From assembly GCF_003480315.1 (NCBI RefSeq), contig NZ_QUIV01000010.1, forward strand, positions 1-64,000: 64,000 nt of DNA, given 5' to 3'. Below the pieces are notes generated by a model, which was not told where the DNA came from, did no database searches, and was given only the letters and a program-made list of their open reading frames with translations. This DNA is from Clostridium sp. AM33-3. Lineage in GTDB: Bacteria; Bacillota; Clostridia; Lachnospirales; Lachnospiraceae. The translations under genes were made by a program, and so were the position numbers. Shown piece after piece: positions 56,263 to 64,000 of this stretch (position 1 is its first letter; every line of letters starts with the position of its first letter).

Positions 56263-57039
56263 ATGGCAGGCTACAAAGTGGAAATCTGCGGAGTCAATAC
56301 GGCGAAGCTGCCCCTGCTTACAAATGAAGAAAAGGATACGCTCTTTCGGCGGATCCTGGAGGGTGACGAAGAAGCAAGAGAACAGTACATCAAAGGGAAC
56401 CTGCGCCTGGTCTTAAGCGTGATCCAGCGTTTTTCCAGCAGCAATGAAAATGTGGATGACCTGTTCCAGATCGGATGCATCGGACTGATCAAGGCCATCG
56501 ATAATTTTGATATTACCCAGAATGTCCGTTTTTCAACCTATGCGGTTCCCATGATCCTGGGTGAGGTCCGGCGGTATCTGCGGGATAACAATTCCATCCG
56601 AGTCAGCCGTTCCCTACGTGATACTGCCTACAAAGCCATCTATGCACGGGAAGGTCTGACACGAAAAAATGCCAGAGAGCCAACTCTCATGGAAATTGCC
56701 CAGGAAATTGGCATCAGCAAGGAAGATATCACCTACGCGCTGGATGCCATCCAGAGCCCGGTGAGTCTTTATGAACCCATCTACACCGACGGCGGTGATC
56801 CCCTCTATGTGATGGACCAGATCAAAGATAAGAAAAGCTCCGAGGAAAACTGGGTGGAAGAAATCTCCCTTCGTGAGGCCATGAACCGGCTGCCCGGACG
56901 GGAACGCCATATCATCGACCTGCGCTTCTTTGAAGGAAAGACTCAGACCGAGGTTGCTGAGGAAATCCACATCAGCCAGGCCCAGGTGTCAAGGCTTGAG
57001 AAAAACGCGCTGAAAGCCATGCGGAATTACCTGAACTGA
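56263..57039 (+). CDS. sigG: Sporulation RNA polymerase sigma factor SigG
   Basis: 258-residue forespore-specific sigma factor. The N-terminus VEICGVNTAKLPLL is diagnostic of SigG. Region 2 reads NLRLVLSVIQRF...DDLFQIGCIGLIKAIDNFD and FSTYAVPMILGEVRRYLRD. Region 3 is RVSRSLRDTAYKA. Region 4 is FFEGKTQTEVAEEIHISQAQVSRLEK. ATG 56263 has GGAGG 8 bases upstream; the longer frame is not supported. GTATA at 56181-56185 with GTAAATCAT following resembles a sigma-F/G promoter, but this is weak. spoIIGA/sigE do not adjoin upstream as they do in some relatives. Confidence 0.95.
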   Translation: MAGYKVEICGVNTAKLPLLTNEEKDTLFRRILEGDEEAREQYIKGNLRLVLSVIQRFSSSNENVDDLFQIGCIGLIKAIDNFDITQNVRFSTYAVPMILGEVRRYLRDNNSIRVSRSLRDTAYKAIYAREGLTRKNAREPTLMEIAQEIGISKEDITYALDAIQSPVSLYEPIYTDGGDPLYVMDQIKDKKSSEENWVEEISLREAMNRLPGRERHIIDLRFFEGKTQTEVAEEIHISQAQVSRLEKNALKAMRNYLN

Positions 57040-57043
57040 AAAA

Positions 57044-57092
57044 CAGGAAAAGCAGGAAAGAATCCAGCTACTCCAGCCAGTTTCTTTCCTGC
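57044..57092. terminator. Terminator between sigG and the sugar operon
   Basis: GCAGGAAAGAA (57052-57062) pairs with TTCTTTCCTGC (57082-57092). The minus-strand 3' side is TTTTCCTGTTTTT, so it best ends the sugar operon; it may also serve sigG. Confidence 0.7.
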
Positions 57093-57110
57093 CTCTATTT
57101 CCAAAATATC

Positions 57111-58283
57111 CTATTTCATTTCCAAGTTCAGACCATCTTTTGAAAATACATGAGCTACATTTCCGTCAAAGGTAAACTGAACATTTGCACCGATAGACAG
57201 GTTCTGCCCCTTGTCCAGGTTCATGGTATCTACAATAATGATGGTGTCCTTGCCGCAGGCGGATGCATGCAGATGTACCGCGCTTCCCATCATCTCGGCT
57301 ACTTCAATGGTTCCGTGGATGCCGCTCTGGTCGTCTGCCAGCAGTGTGATATGCTCCGGTCTCACGCCAAGGGTGATTTCCTGAGATTTCACCTGTTTTG
57401 CTTTCAGACGTTCCTGCTTCTCAGCAGAAAGGGCAACCTCGATTCCCCCCACCTTGACGCTGTAAGCACCGTCTTTTTCCACCAGCTCCGCATCAAAGAA
57501 GTTCATTTGGGGCATACCGATGAAGCCTGCAACAAACAGGTTATACGGATGATCGAATACCTCCTGCGGAGTTCCAATCTGCTGGATGACACCATCCTTC
57601 ATGATGACGATGCGGTCGCCCAGGGTCATAGCCTCTGTCTGGTCATGGGTAACATAGAGGAAGGTGGATTTGATTCTCTGACGCAGCTTAATGATTTCCG
57701 CACGCATCTGGTTACGCAGCTTTGCGTCCAGATTGGATAGCGGCTCATCCATCAAAAGCACCTTCGGCTCACGGACAATGGCACGGCCGATGGCCACACG
57801 CTGTCTCTGACCGCCGGATAATGCTTTTGGCTTTCTGTCCAGATATTCCGTGATGCCCAGAGTTTCTGCCGCTGCATCCACGCGCTTTTTGATCTCATCC
57901 TTCGGCATTTTACGCAGCTTCAGCGGAAATTCCATGTTGCCGCGCACGGTCATGTGGGGATACAGTGCATAGCTCTGGAATACCATGGCAATATCACGGT
58001 CCTTTGGCTCCACATCATTCACGCGGACACCGTCGATCAGAAGATCGCCACCACTGATTTCTTCCAGCCCGGCTACCATACGAAGGGTGGTTGATTTACC
58101 GCAGCCAGACGGTCCTACCAGTACGATGAACTCCTGGTCCCTGATCTCCAGGTTAAAATCCTGTACAGCAAGAACGCCTTCGTCGGTCACTTTCAGATTG
58201 GTCTTTTTCTCGCTCTCACCTTTCTTTTTCTTCTCCATGTTTGGATAAACTTTTTTAATGTGCCGTAATGATACCTCTGCCAT
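57111..58283 (-). CDS. ugpC: Carbohydrate ABC transporter ATP-binding protein (UgpC/MsmK type)
   Basis: 390-residue ATPase of the CUT1 class. Walker A GPSGCGKSTT, signature LSGGQRQRVAIGRA, Walker B VLLMDEPLSNLD and switch His TFLYVTHDQTEAMT are intact; the C-terminal part is the TOBE/OB regulatory region. A Lys/Glu-rich insert (about residues 16-37) precedes the Walker A strand, as in several clostridial homologues. It is last in the operon behind GH43. MsmK-like ATPases often serve several sugar transporters, so it may not be specific to this one. Confidence 0.92.
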   Translation of the reverse strand: MAEVSLRHIKKVYPNMEKKKKGESEKKTNLKVTDEGVLAVQDFNLEIRDQEFIVLVGPSGCGKSTTLRMVAGLEEISGGDLLIDGVRVNDVEPKDRDIAMVFQSYALYPHMTVRGNMEFPLKLRKMPKDEIKKRVDAAAETLGITEYLDRKPKALSGGQRQRVAIGRAIVREPKVLLMDEPLSNLDAKLRNQMRAEIIKLRQRIKSTFLYVTHDQTEAMTLGDRIVIMKDGVIQQIGTPQEVFDHPYNLFVAGFIGMPQMNFFDAELVEKDGAYSVKVGGIEVALSAEKQERLKAKQVKSQEITLGVRPEHITLLADDQSGIHGTIEVAEMMGSAVHLHASACGKDTIIIVDTMNLDKGQNLSIGANVQFTFDGNVAHVFSKDGLNLEMK

Positions 58284-58298
58284 GATGCCATATCCTCC

Positions 58299-59933
58299 TT
58301 ATTCTTCCACGATCTCATACCGGAACCAGTCAAAATCCGCATGAGCGCCGCTGCCAGAAACATACATTCCTACATAAGTTCCTACAAATCCGTCTGCCAC
58401 AACCGTACTGAGGATGGATCCGTCAATGTCTGTGGCCAGAATCTTCTTTTCCCGTTCTGAATTTCCATAATAGAGATGGTACTGTCCGGTACTGCCCTCA
58501 ATAAACAGATACATCCGTCCTGCCTCGGCCGGCTTTCTCGTGATCAGCTCTCTCCTGCCATTTATGATCTGGTAAGCGGTGATAAACAGCTCACCATCCA
58601 GTTTTTCCTTTACTGCCATGATCGCATACCGGTCATTCTGGGTCACGATCATGCCTGCTTCCTCGCCTTCCTGCTCCGGCTCGAATTCCATAGCCACAGC
58701 CGCTTCGAAATAATTGTGCTGCTGTCTGCGCACCAGGAGGGCCTGGGTGCGTGTATCCTCAGCCTTTGCGTCATTTCCGTAAAGCCGCAGATAGCCCGGC
58801 CGCTCTGTCAAGGTATAGAACGGGGTCTTCACAGGACGGCGCATGCACCAGATCATATCCAGAACCGGATCCTCGAAGTTATCCACCCTGCTCTTAAGCG
58901 GCGGCCGCCATTCTTCCAGATCCGGCTTTCGCTCCATGGGATTTACCATGCCGTTGTGGTTGTCCACGATCGGCCAGTTATCGTAATCCCAGGCCATAGG
59001 AATCATGCAGACCTCACGGCCCAGATTAAACTGTGCATCCTTGTTGCGGTCTGGTTCCCGGATCCACTTTCTCGGCAGATACTGATTATAATCTTCAATG
59101 TATTTCTGATACGGACGGATGCCAAGAAGAACCATGTACCACTCACCCTTCTGAGTCTCGATCAGATCTCCGTGGCCCACCACCGCAATACCAAGCTCAT
59201 TGTTCAGCCGGACATTCCGGTTCGTCACGATCGGGTTTCTCGGGCAGGGCTCATAAGGTCCAAGAAGCGTCTCACTGCGGTAAATGTTCACACAGTGATT
59301 TGTCTGAGTTCCTCCACTGGCCGTCATCAAATAATAGCTTCCGTTGATCTCATAAATATGCGGAGCCTCGGTAAACAGCGTGTGATCCACAATGGAATCG
59401 AAGATGATATGCTTTTCCCCACGGATCTGGAACGTTTCCGGATCCAGTTCACAGGCGTAGATCTGCTTCTGGTACGGAAACTTTAAGTCCTCCGGGATCA
59501 GATTGCTGCAGTACCACATTTTCCCATCCTTGTCAAAAAACAGGGACGGGTCAATACCATCGGCTCCCTCAATGATCACTGCGTCAGACCATGGACCGGC
59601 CGGATCTTTGGCCGTCACAATGTAGTTGTAGCGGTAGGTCCGTCCCTGTACATCCAGTGTATTGATGATATAAAAGATACCTTCATGATACCGGATGGTA
59701 GCTGCCCACAACCCTTCCGAGCTGTCGCAGTTTCTGAAATCTAACTGGTCCGGCCGCGAAATCGCGTTCCCAATCTGTTCCCAGTGAACCAGGTCCCGGC
59801 TTTGAAATACCGGCAGTCCCGGAAAGTAATAAAAGGAGGAGGTTACCATGTAGTACATATCACCGACCCGGCATACCGACGGATCCGGATATCCACCTTT
59901 TATAATTGGATTGCAGAACATATTCTTGTCCAT
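58299..59933 (-). CDS. Glycoside hydrolase family 43 (beta-xylosidase/arabinofuranosidase-like)
   Basis: 544-residue cytosolic enzyme; no signal peptide. The five-bladed propeller is residues 1-320: the catalytic base Asp in GGYPDPSVCRVGDMYY, the pKa-modulating Asp in DGIDPSLFFD, and the general acid Glu in FTEAPHIYEINGSYYL. A beta-sandwich C-terminal domain (about 340-544) follows, as in beta-xylosidases. It likely cleaves imported xylo- or arabino-oligosaccharides. It lies between the permease genes and ugpC. Confidence 0.9.
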   Translation of the reverse strand: MDKNMFCNPIIKGGYPDPSVCRVGDMYYMVTSSFYYFPGLPVFQSRDLVHWEQIGNAISRPDQLDFRNCDSSEGLWAATIRYHEGIFYIINTLDVQGRTYRYNYIVTAKDPAGPWSDAVIIEGADGIDPSLFFDKDGKMWYCSNLIPEDLKFPYQKQIYACELDPETFQIRGEKHIIFDSIVDHTLFTEAPHIYEINGSYYLMTASGGTQTNHCVNIYRSETLLGPYEPCPRNPIVTNRNVRLNNELGIAVVGHGDLIETQKGEWYMVLLGIRPYQKYIEDYNQYLPRKWIREPDRNKDAQFNLGREVCMIPMAWDYDNWPIVDNHNGMVNPMERKPDLEEWRPPLKSRVDNFEDPVLDMIWCMRRPVKTPFYTLTERPGYLRLYGNDAKAEDTRTQALLVRRQQHNYFEAAVAMEFEPEQEGEEAGMIVTQNDRYAIMAVKEKLDGELFITAYQIINGRRELITRKPAEAGRMYLFIEGSTGQYHLYYGNSEREKKILATDIDGSILSTVVADGFVGTYVGMYVSGSGAHADFDWFRYEIVEE

Positions 59934-59952
59934 GATTCAACTTTCCTTTCGT

Positions 59953-60795
59953 TTACTCTTTTACTGCACCGGCAGTCATTCCGGCGATCAGATATTTCTG
60001 CATTACTACAAACACGGTCAGAGTCGGCACACTGGAGATCATGGCCGCACACATCAGATAATTCCACTGGATCTTGTATGCATCTGCCATCGTACTGATT
60101 GCATAAGTAATGGTTTTCTTCTCATCCGCAGACATCAGGACCGATGCAAACATATACTCATTCCAGTTCTGAAGAAATGCGTATATGATGGTTGCTACCA
60201 GACCCGGCAGGGCGATCGGAAGAATGATCTTTAAAAACGTATTGAACGCGCTGCTGCCGTCCACCCGGGCTGCCTCATCCAGTCCCGTGGAAATGCTCTT
60301 GAAATATCCGTACATCATCCAGGTACAGAACGGAATACTGAAGGAAGCGTATACCACCATCAGACCGATCTGGGTATTATTTAAATGAACAGAAACAAGA
60401 ATTTTGTAATATGGAATGATTTTCATAACTGCCGGAAACATCTGGGTTACCAGCAGAAAGCTCAGCAAAAATGCTTTTCCTTTAAACTGATAGCGGGAAA
60501 GTCCATATCCGCAAAGGGCTGCACATACAACGCCGATCACCGTAGATCCGCCAACTGCAACAATGCTGTTTTTGATATAAGTCGCAATTGGATATTCCTT
60601 CCAGATATTTACGAAGTTTTCCAGCGTAGGACCGGACGGAAACAGAGTCAGGCCTCTGGACAGTGTAATATCTGCCATGGATTTTAATGAAGTAATCACC
60701 ATCCAGGATAATGGAAGCAATACACCCAGACATTCGATGCCCAGGATCAGATATCCGATACAGGTAAACAGTCTGTTCTTTCCTTTACTAGTCAT
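59953..60795 (-). CDS. Carbohydrate ABC transporter permease (MalG type)
   Basis: 280-residue inner-membrane permease of the CUT1 class with about six helices. The EAA loop reads EAARVDGSSAFNTFLKIILPIALPG and contacts the ATPase. ATG 60795 overlaps the stop region of the upstream permease by 8 bases; AGGAGG lies 10 bases upstream, and a GTG one codon earlier is also possible. Confidence 0.93.
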   Translation of the reverse strand: MTSKGKNRLFTCIGYLILGIECLGVLLPLSWMVITSLKSMADITLSRGLTLFPSGPTLENFVNIWKEYPIATYIKNSIVAVGGSTVIGVVCAALCGYGLSRYQFKGKAFLLSFLLVTQMFPAVMKIIPYYKILVSVHLNNTQIGLMVVYASFSIPFCTWMMYGYFKSISTGLDEAARVDGSSAFNTFLKIILPIALPGLVATIIYAFLQNWNEYMFASVLMSADEKKTITYAISTMADAYKIQWNYLMCAAMISSVPTLTVFVVMQKYLIAGMTAGAVKE

Positions 60796-61681
60796 CACGT
60801 AATAACCTCCTGAACACAACTCCGATAAGGTAACAGATTACAAGAATGTATACGGACTGTGCCGATGCAAAGCCATATTTAAAGTAAGAGAACGCATTCT
60901 TGTAAATTTCGATGGCAGATACCATGGTAGAACTTCCCGGGCCACCGGATGTCATCAGCCAGATCAGTGTGAACTGTTTGAATACCCACACCGTATCCAG
61001 AATCAGGATCGTGGTCAGGATCGGCTTCAGAGCTGGAAGGGTTACATAGCGGAAGCGCTGCCACATATTCGCTCCGTCAATCTCAGCTGCCTCATACAGA
61101 TCGTGGGAAATGGTCTGGATACCGGCCAGGATCTGTACCATGACCAGAGGATAACCTTTCCACATGCTGACCAGGATCACACAGGGGAATGCTGTGGCTG
61201 AAGTACTAAGCCAGCCAACCGGTTCGGAAATAATGCTGAAATGCATCAGAAGTTCATTTAAAATACCACCCTGGGTATTCAGGATCCACTTAAACAGATA
61301 AGCAATCACCACATCCGGAAACAGCCACGGCAGAATCAGGATTCCGCGGAATAACGTCCGGTACTTGATGTCAGTATTTAAGATGGATGCGAAAATGAAG
61401 CCCAATACAAAGTGTCCGCACACAACCGTTACCGTGAAGATCATGGTTTTCATCAGGCTGTGTAAAAATGATGCGTCCGTCAAGGCCTGTGCGTAATACC
61501 GGAGTCCTACAAAGTTCCATTTGTTTACCAGATTGGTATCAAAGAAACTGATATAGATTCCATACAGAATCGGATATACAACGAGACAGATAATCGTCAG
61601 CGTTGCCGGAGAAATAAACCAGTACGGAGTCATCTTCGACTTCAGCCGGCACAGATTCCATTTTTTCTTGGTGTCATTCAC
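60788..61681 (-). CDS. Carbohydrate ABC transporter permease (MalF type)
   Basis: 297-residue partner permease. The first helix is in WFISPATLTIICLVVYPILYG, and the EAA loop reads EAAEIDGANMWQRFRYVTLPALKP. The start codon is GTG at 61681 with GGAGG 8 bases upstream; an in-frame TTG lies on that Shine-Dalgarno. It follows the binding-protein gene after a strong hairpin. Confidence 0.93.
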   Translation of the reverse strand: MNDTKKKWNLCRLKSKMTPYWFISPATLTIICLVVYPILYGIYISFFDTNLVNKWNFVGLRYYAQALTDASFLHSLMKTMIFTVTVVCGHFVLGFIFASILNTDIKYRTLFRGILILPWLFPDVVIAYLFKWILNTQGGILNELLMHFSIISEPVGWLSTSATAFPCVILVSMWKGYPLVMVQILAGIQTISHDLYEAAEIDGANMWQRFRYVTLPALKPILTTILILDTVWVFKQFTLIWLMTSGGPGSSTMVSAIEIYKNAFSYFKYGFASAQSVYILVICYLIGVVFRRLLRDD

Positions 61682-61704
61682 TGTTTTGCCCTCCAAAAGA
61701 AAAG

Positions 61705-61747
61705 AGAAAGGGCGGCTGTATGGAACTATGCCTCTATACAGCCGCCC
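61705..61747 (-). terminator. Intercistronic stem-loop after the binding-protein gene
   Basis: GGGCGGCTGTAT (61747-61736, minus strand) pairs perfectly with ATACAGCCGCCC (61721-61710), followed by TTTCTCTTTTC. It could terminate part of the transcripts and protect the 3' end of the binding-protein mRNA, giving more binding protein than permease. Confidence 0.7.
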
Positions 61748-61761
61748 GCTTTCAAGCTGCC

Positions 61762-63177
61762 TTACTTGCTGTAACTCTTGCAGGTTTCTGCTGCCTTAGC
61801 TGCTGCATCTGCTACTGCATCATCTACGGATGCTCCCTCAGAAACAACCTTCTGCCAGCACTCACCACTTGCATCTCTTAACTCAGCCATACCAGCAAAT
61901 GCCGGATAGATCACTGCACTCTCAGATGCTTCTGCAAATCCTGCGTATGCCTCATCATTTGCAACAATTGCATCCAGAGCTTCTTTTACAACCGGCAGAC
62001 GGCAGGTTGCCTTGTTCCACTCTACACTGTTATCTACACTGGTCATGTACTTCAGGAAATCTGCTGCTACTTCCGGATTTTTACAGGTATTGCTGATGGT
62101 CATACCTACACTTGAGAAAGAGGTTACCGGATCAACGCCCTCTGCGGTCGGCATCGGGAAGCTGCCCATCTTACCGCGCATATCCGGGTTTGCATTGTAG
62201 ATACCGCCCAGCACATTGGAACCGCTGAAGAACATGCATGCCTGATCTGCACCGATCATGGTATAAGCCTCAGAGTAACCGGTCTCAACAAAACCGGAAG
62301 GAGAAACGCCCTCGTTTGCCGCGATATCAATAAAGGTGCTCATTGCATTCTTGTAAGCATCGGTATCGAAACCGGAGGTAAAGGTTCCATCCCCATTGTC
62401 TTTTACGAAATCACATCCAAAGGTCAGTGCAAAGGTCTGGAATCTGGACTCTGCAGAGTCGTTTCTGGTTCCTGCGAATACACTGCCGTAACGGTCAACC
62501 TTACCGTCTCCGTTTGTATCCTCCGTCAGAGCCTTTGCAGTCTCCAGATACTCATCCCAGGTTTTCGGAATCTCCAGTCCCTTCTCTTCGAAGAGGTCTT
62601 TGCGGTAAACCATTGCGGTGGTATTGTTCTGCCACGGCATATAAACAAAATGTCCGTCTACGGTGGAATTCTCTACTGCTGCATCCAGAAGTCCATCCAT
62701 GTAATCCTTGCCAAGCAGCTCATCCAGGTTGTCAACACCCATGCCCATTTCCAGACAGTTCGCAGAATACGCTTCCGACATGGTAAAAATGTCCGGCAGG
62801 GTTCCGGCCGTTGTCTGGGTAATCAGGGTTGTGTACAGATCATTCATGGAACACTCAACCGGATTCAAGGTTACGTTCGGATACATCTCCATATATTTGT
62901 CCATGACTCCTCTTAAGAACGGGCCGCCATCGGAATCGCCTAGGGACGTGATCATAACATCCAGCTTTACATCTCCTGCGGAAGAAACATCGTAAGTGCT
63001 GTGATACCCCTTATCATCCACCTCAGCCGGTGCTGCTTCGGAGGAAGCCTCCTTGCCTGCTTCTGCTGCCGTAGTCTCAGGCGCTGCTGTCTCAGTCTTG
63101 CCAGAAGAACCACATGCAGTCAGTCCGGAAACTGCTGTTACCAGGGCCATTGCCATTACTAAACTTCTTTTTTTCAT
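61762..63177 (-). CDS. Carbohydrate ABC transporter substrate-binding lipoprotein
   Basis: 471-residue family 1 extracellular solute-binding protein. The lipobox LTAC puts the lipidated Cys at residue 22, followed by an Ala/Glu/Thr linker. The mature domain has TAGTLPDIFTMSEAYS, VYRKDLFEEKGLEIPKTWDEYLETAKAL and AACMFFSGSN-like regions typical of CUT1 binding proteins. It is the first gene of the operon, with a consensus promoter. The sugar is inferred from GH43 to be a xylan- or arabinan-derived oligosaccharide. Confidence 0.92.
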   Translation of the reverse strand: MKKRSLVMAMALVTAVSGLTACGSSGKTETAAPETTAAEAGKEASSEAAPAEVDDKGYHSTYDVSSAGDVKLDVMITSLGDSDGGPFLRGVMDKYMEMYPNVTLNPVECSMNDLYTTLITQTTAGTLPDIFTMSEAYSANCLEMGMGVDNLDELLGKDYMDGLLDAAVENSTVDGHFVYMPWQNNTTAMVYRKDLFEEKGLEIPKTWDEYLETAKALTEDTNGDGKVDRYGSVFAGTRNDSAESRFQTFALTFGCDFVKDNGDGTFTSGFDTDAYKNAMSTFIDIAANEGVSPSGFVETGYSEAYTMIGADQACMFFSGSNVLGGIYNANPDMRGKMGSFPMPTAEGVDPVTSFSSVGMTISNTCKNPEVAADFLKYMTSVDNSVEWNKATCRLPVVKEALDAIVANDEAYAGFAEASESAVIYPAFAGMAELRDASGECWQKVVSEGASVDDAVADAAAKAAETCKSYSK

Positions 63178-63245
63178 TGTTCACCCTCCACTTGTTATAA
63201 TTGTTTTATTTTTTCGGTTGCGCTTCTTGTTTTTTGTGTATTTTC

Positions 63246-63274
63246 ATTATATAAGTATTGCTATATAAATGCAA
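63246..63274 (-). promoter_or_regulatory. Promoter of the sugar ABC operon
   Basis: TTGCAT, 17 bases, TATAAT on the minus strand, about 70 bases before the binding-protein start. Confidence 0.7.
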
Positions 63275-63302
63275 TTTAATTATAATTAAATGAGCTTAAG
63301 CT
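63274..63302. promoter_or_regulatory. Tandem palindromes between the LysR gene and the sugar operon
   Basis: ATTTAATTATAATTAAAT (63274-63291) and AGCTTAAGCT (63293-63302) are perfect dyads just upstream of the operon -35 box. This is the expected position for activation by the divergent LysR-family protein. Confidence 0.5.
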
Positions 63303-63360
63303 AATCTTAAATTCATTGTATTTTTCACCAAATTTAATCAATACAGGGGGGATTTTTTAG

Positions 63361-64000
63361 ATGGATACGAAATTGATTGAATATATCCTCACAATTGCAG
63401 AAACTAAGAGCATCGCAAAATCTGCAGAGGAACTCTTTTTAACCCAATCCGCCTTAAATCAACAGCTGTTAAAGTTGGAAAAGGAACTTGGAGCACCGCT
63501 TTTCGTCCGAACCAGAAATCACTGGGAGCTGACTGATGTAGGCACACTTTATGTCGAATCCTCCAAAAAGATGCTGGAAATCAAGAAGGATACCTACTCC
63601 CGCATTGAGGATATGGCAAAACGCTGGAAGGGAACGGTCACTGTCGGCCTGACTCCGGAACGCGGCATCCAGATGTTTACCGCCATTTATCCGGAGATTC
63701 ATGCACAGTACCCGGAAACCATCTTCCAGCCCTACGAAGCCGACGTGGAAACCCAGATAAAGCTTCTGGATTCCGGTCAGCTGGACTTTGGATTTCACAC
63801 TATTTTTGAACACAAGTACAAGCATATCATCTACCGGCACATCCTGTATGAGCCATTTTATCTGTGTGTCCCAAGAAGTCATCCGCTAGCCTATAAGGAT
63901 AAACGCACGCCCGAAAACTACCCGGAAATCTCACTCACGGAATTCAAAAACGATCTGTTTACCTTAGTGAGAAAAACCTCTACCCTGCGTGCTGTCATCG
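63361..64000 (+). CDS. LysR-family transcriptional regulator (3' end outside window)
   Basis: 213 codons are visible with no stop before the window ends. The N-terminal winged helix (residues 1-60) reads LIEYILTIAETKSIAKSAEEL, LTQSALNQQLLKLEKELGAPLF and RTRNHWELTDVG. The effector domain starts near residue 90 (TVTVGLTPERGIQMF). GGGGGGA is 8 bases before the ATG. It is divergent from the GH43 sugar operon and probably regulates it. Confidence 0.9.
   Translation, partial: MDTKLIEYILTIAETKSIAKSAEELFLTQSALNQQLLKLEKELGAPLFVRTRNHWELTDVGTLYVESSKKMLEIKKDTYSRIEDMAKRWKGTVTVGLTPERGIQMFTAIYPEIHAQYPETIFQPYEADVETQIKLLDSGQLDFGFHTIFEHKYKHIIYRHILYEPFYLCVPRSHPLAYKDKRTPENYPEISLTEFKNDLFTLVRKTSTLRAVI

Overview
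The window looks like chromosome of a spore-forming Lachnospiraceae-type Firmicute (Clostridium cluster XIVa relative). The basis is a complete sporulation sigma factor (sigG), a YlmC/YmxH-type gene, a T-rich Gram-positive promoter and Shine-Dalgarno style throughout, frequent TTG and GTG starts, and typical clostridial genes (a 2-hydroxyacyl-CoA dehydratase activase fusion, type III pantothenate kinase, YqeG, NrdR, PepV). I do not assign a genus.

Layout. 1-4782 (minus strand): lysA, pyk, a rhomboid-like membrane protein and corA. 5015-9274 (plus): a 1419-residue activase fusion. 9499-14633 (minus): a SWIM/SNF2 helicase and argS. 14799-35945 (minus): one 21-kb gene for a secreted protein of about 7050 residues. 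It has a signal peptide, a Ser/Gly-rich linker, dozens of beta-helix-type repeats, RTX-like motifs and C-terminal cell-wall-binding repeats. A SnoaL-LytTR regulator (36150-36959) sits just upstream. 37139-38927 (plus): a TPR protein and efp. 39008-40430 (minus): yqeG, nrdR and a frameshifted ylmC-like gene.

40529-46322 (minus) is a sulfur amino-acid region: metY-cysK-Rrf2 regulator in one unit, then metN-metI-metQ behind its own leader. The leader (43183-43479) is the most interesting part. A consensus promoter drives a 32-codon peptide with 11 Met and 3 Cys and a good ribosome-binding site. After it comes a strong intrinsic terminator just before metN. Three segments can pair in mutually exclusive ways (1:2 with the terminator, or 2:3 antiterminator), which is the layout of ribosome-stalling attenuation. 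No S-box or T-box was recognised.

46561-51433 (minus): prfC-yqeY-pepV and coaBC, with coaX divergent. 52461-57039: an AAA-ATPase-like/PD-(D/E)XK protein, a type II DnaJ, a histidine phosphatase and sigG. 57111-63177 (minus): a carbohydrate ABC operon (binding lipoprotein, two permeases, GH43 glycosidase, MsmK-type ATPase), probably for xylan- or arabinan-derived oligosaccharides. It is divergent from a LysR-family regulator cut by the window end.

Other points: a hairpin-forming repeat lies 3' of two genes in the same orientation (1-33 and 9299-9402), and a small hairpin lies between the Shine-Dalgarno and start codon of the activase gene. No tRNA, rRNA, CRISPR or insertion sequence was recognised. 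Everything functional is inferred by reading motifs by eye; no database search or folding program was run.
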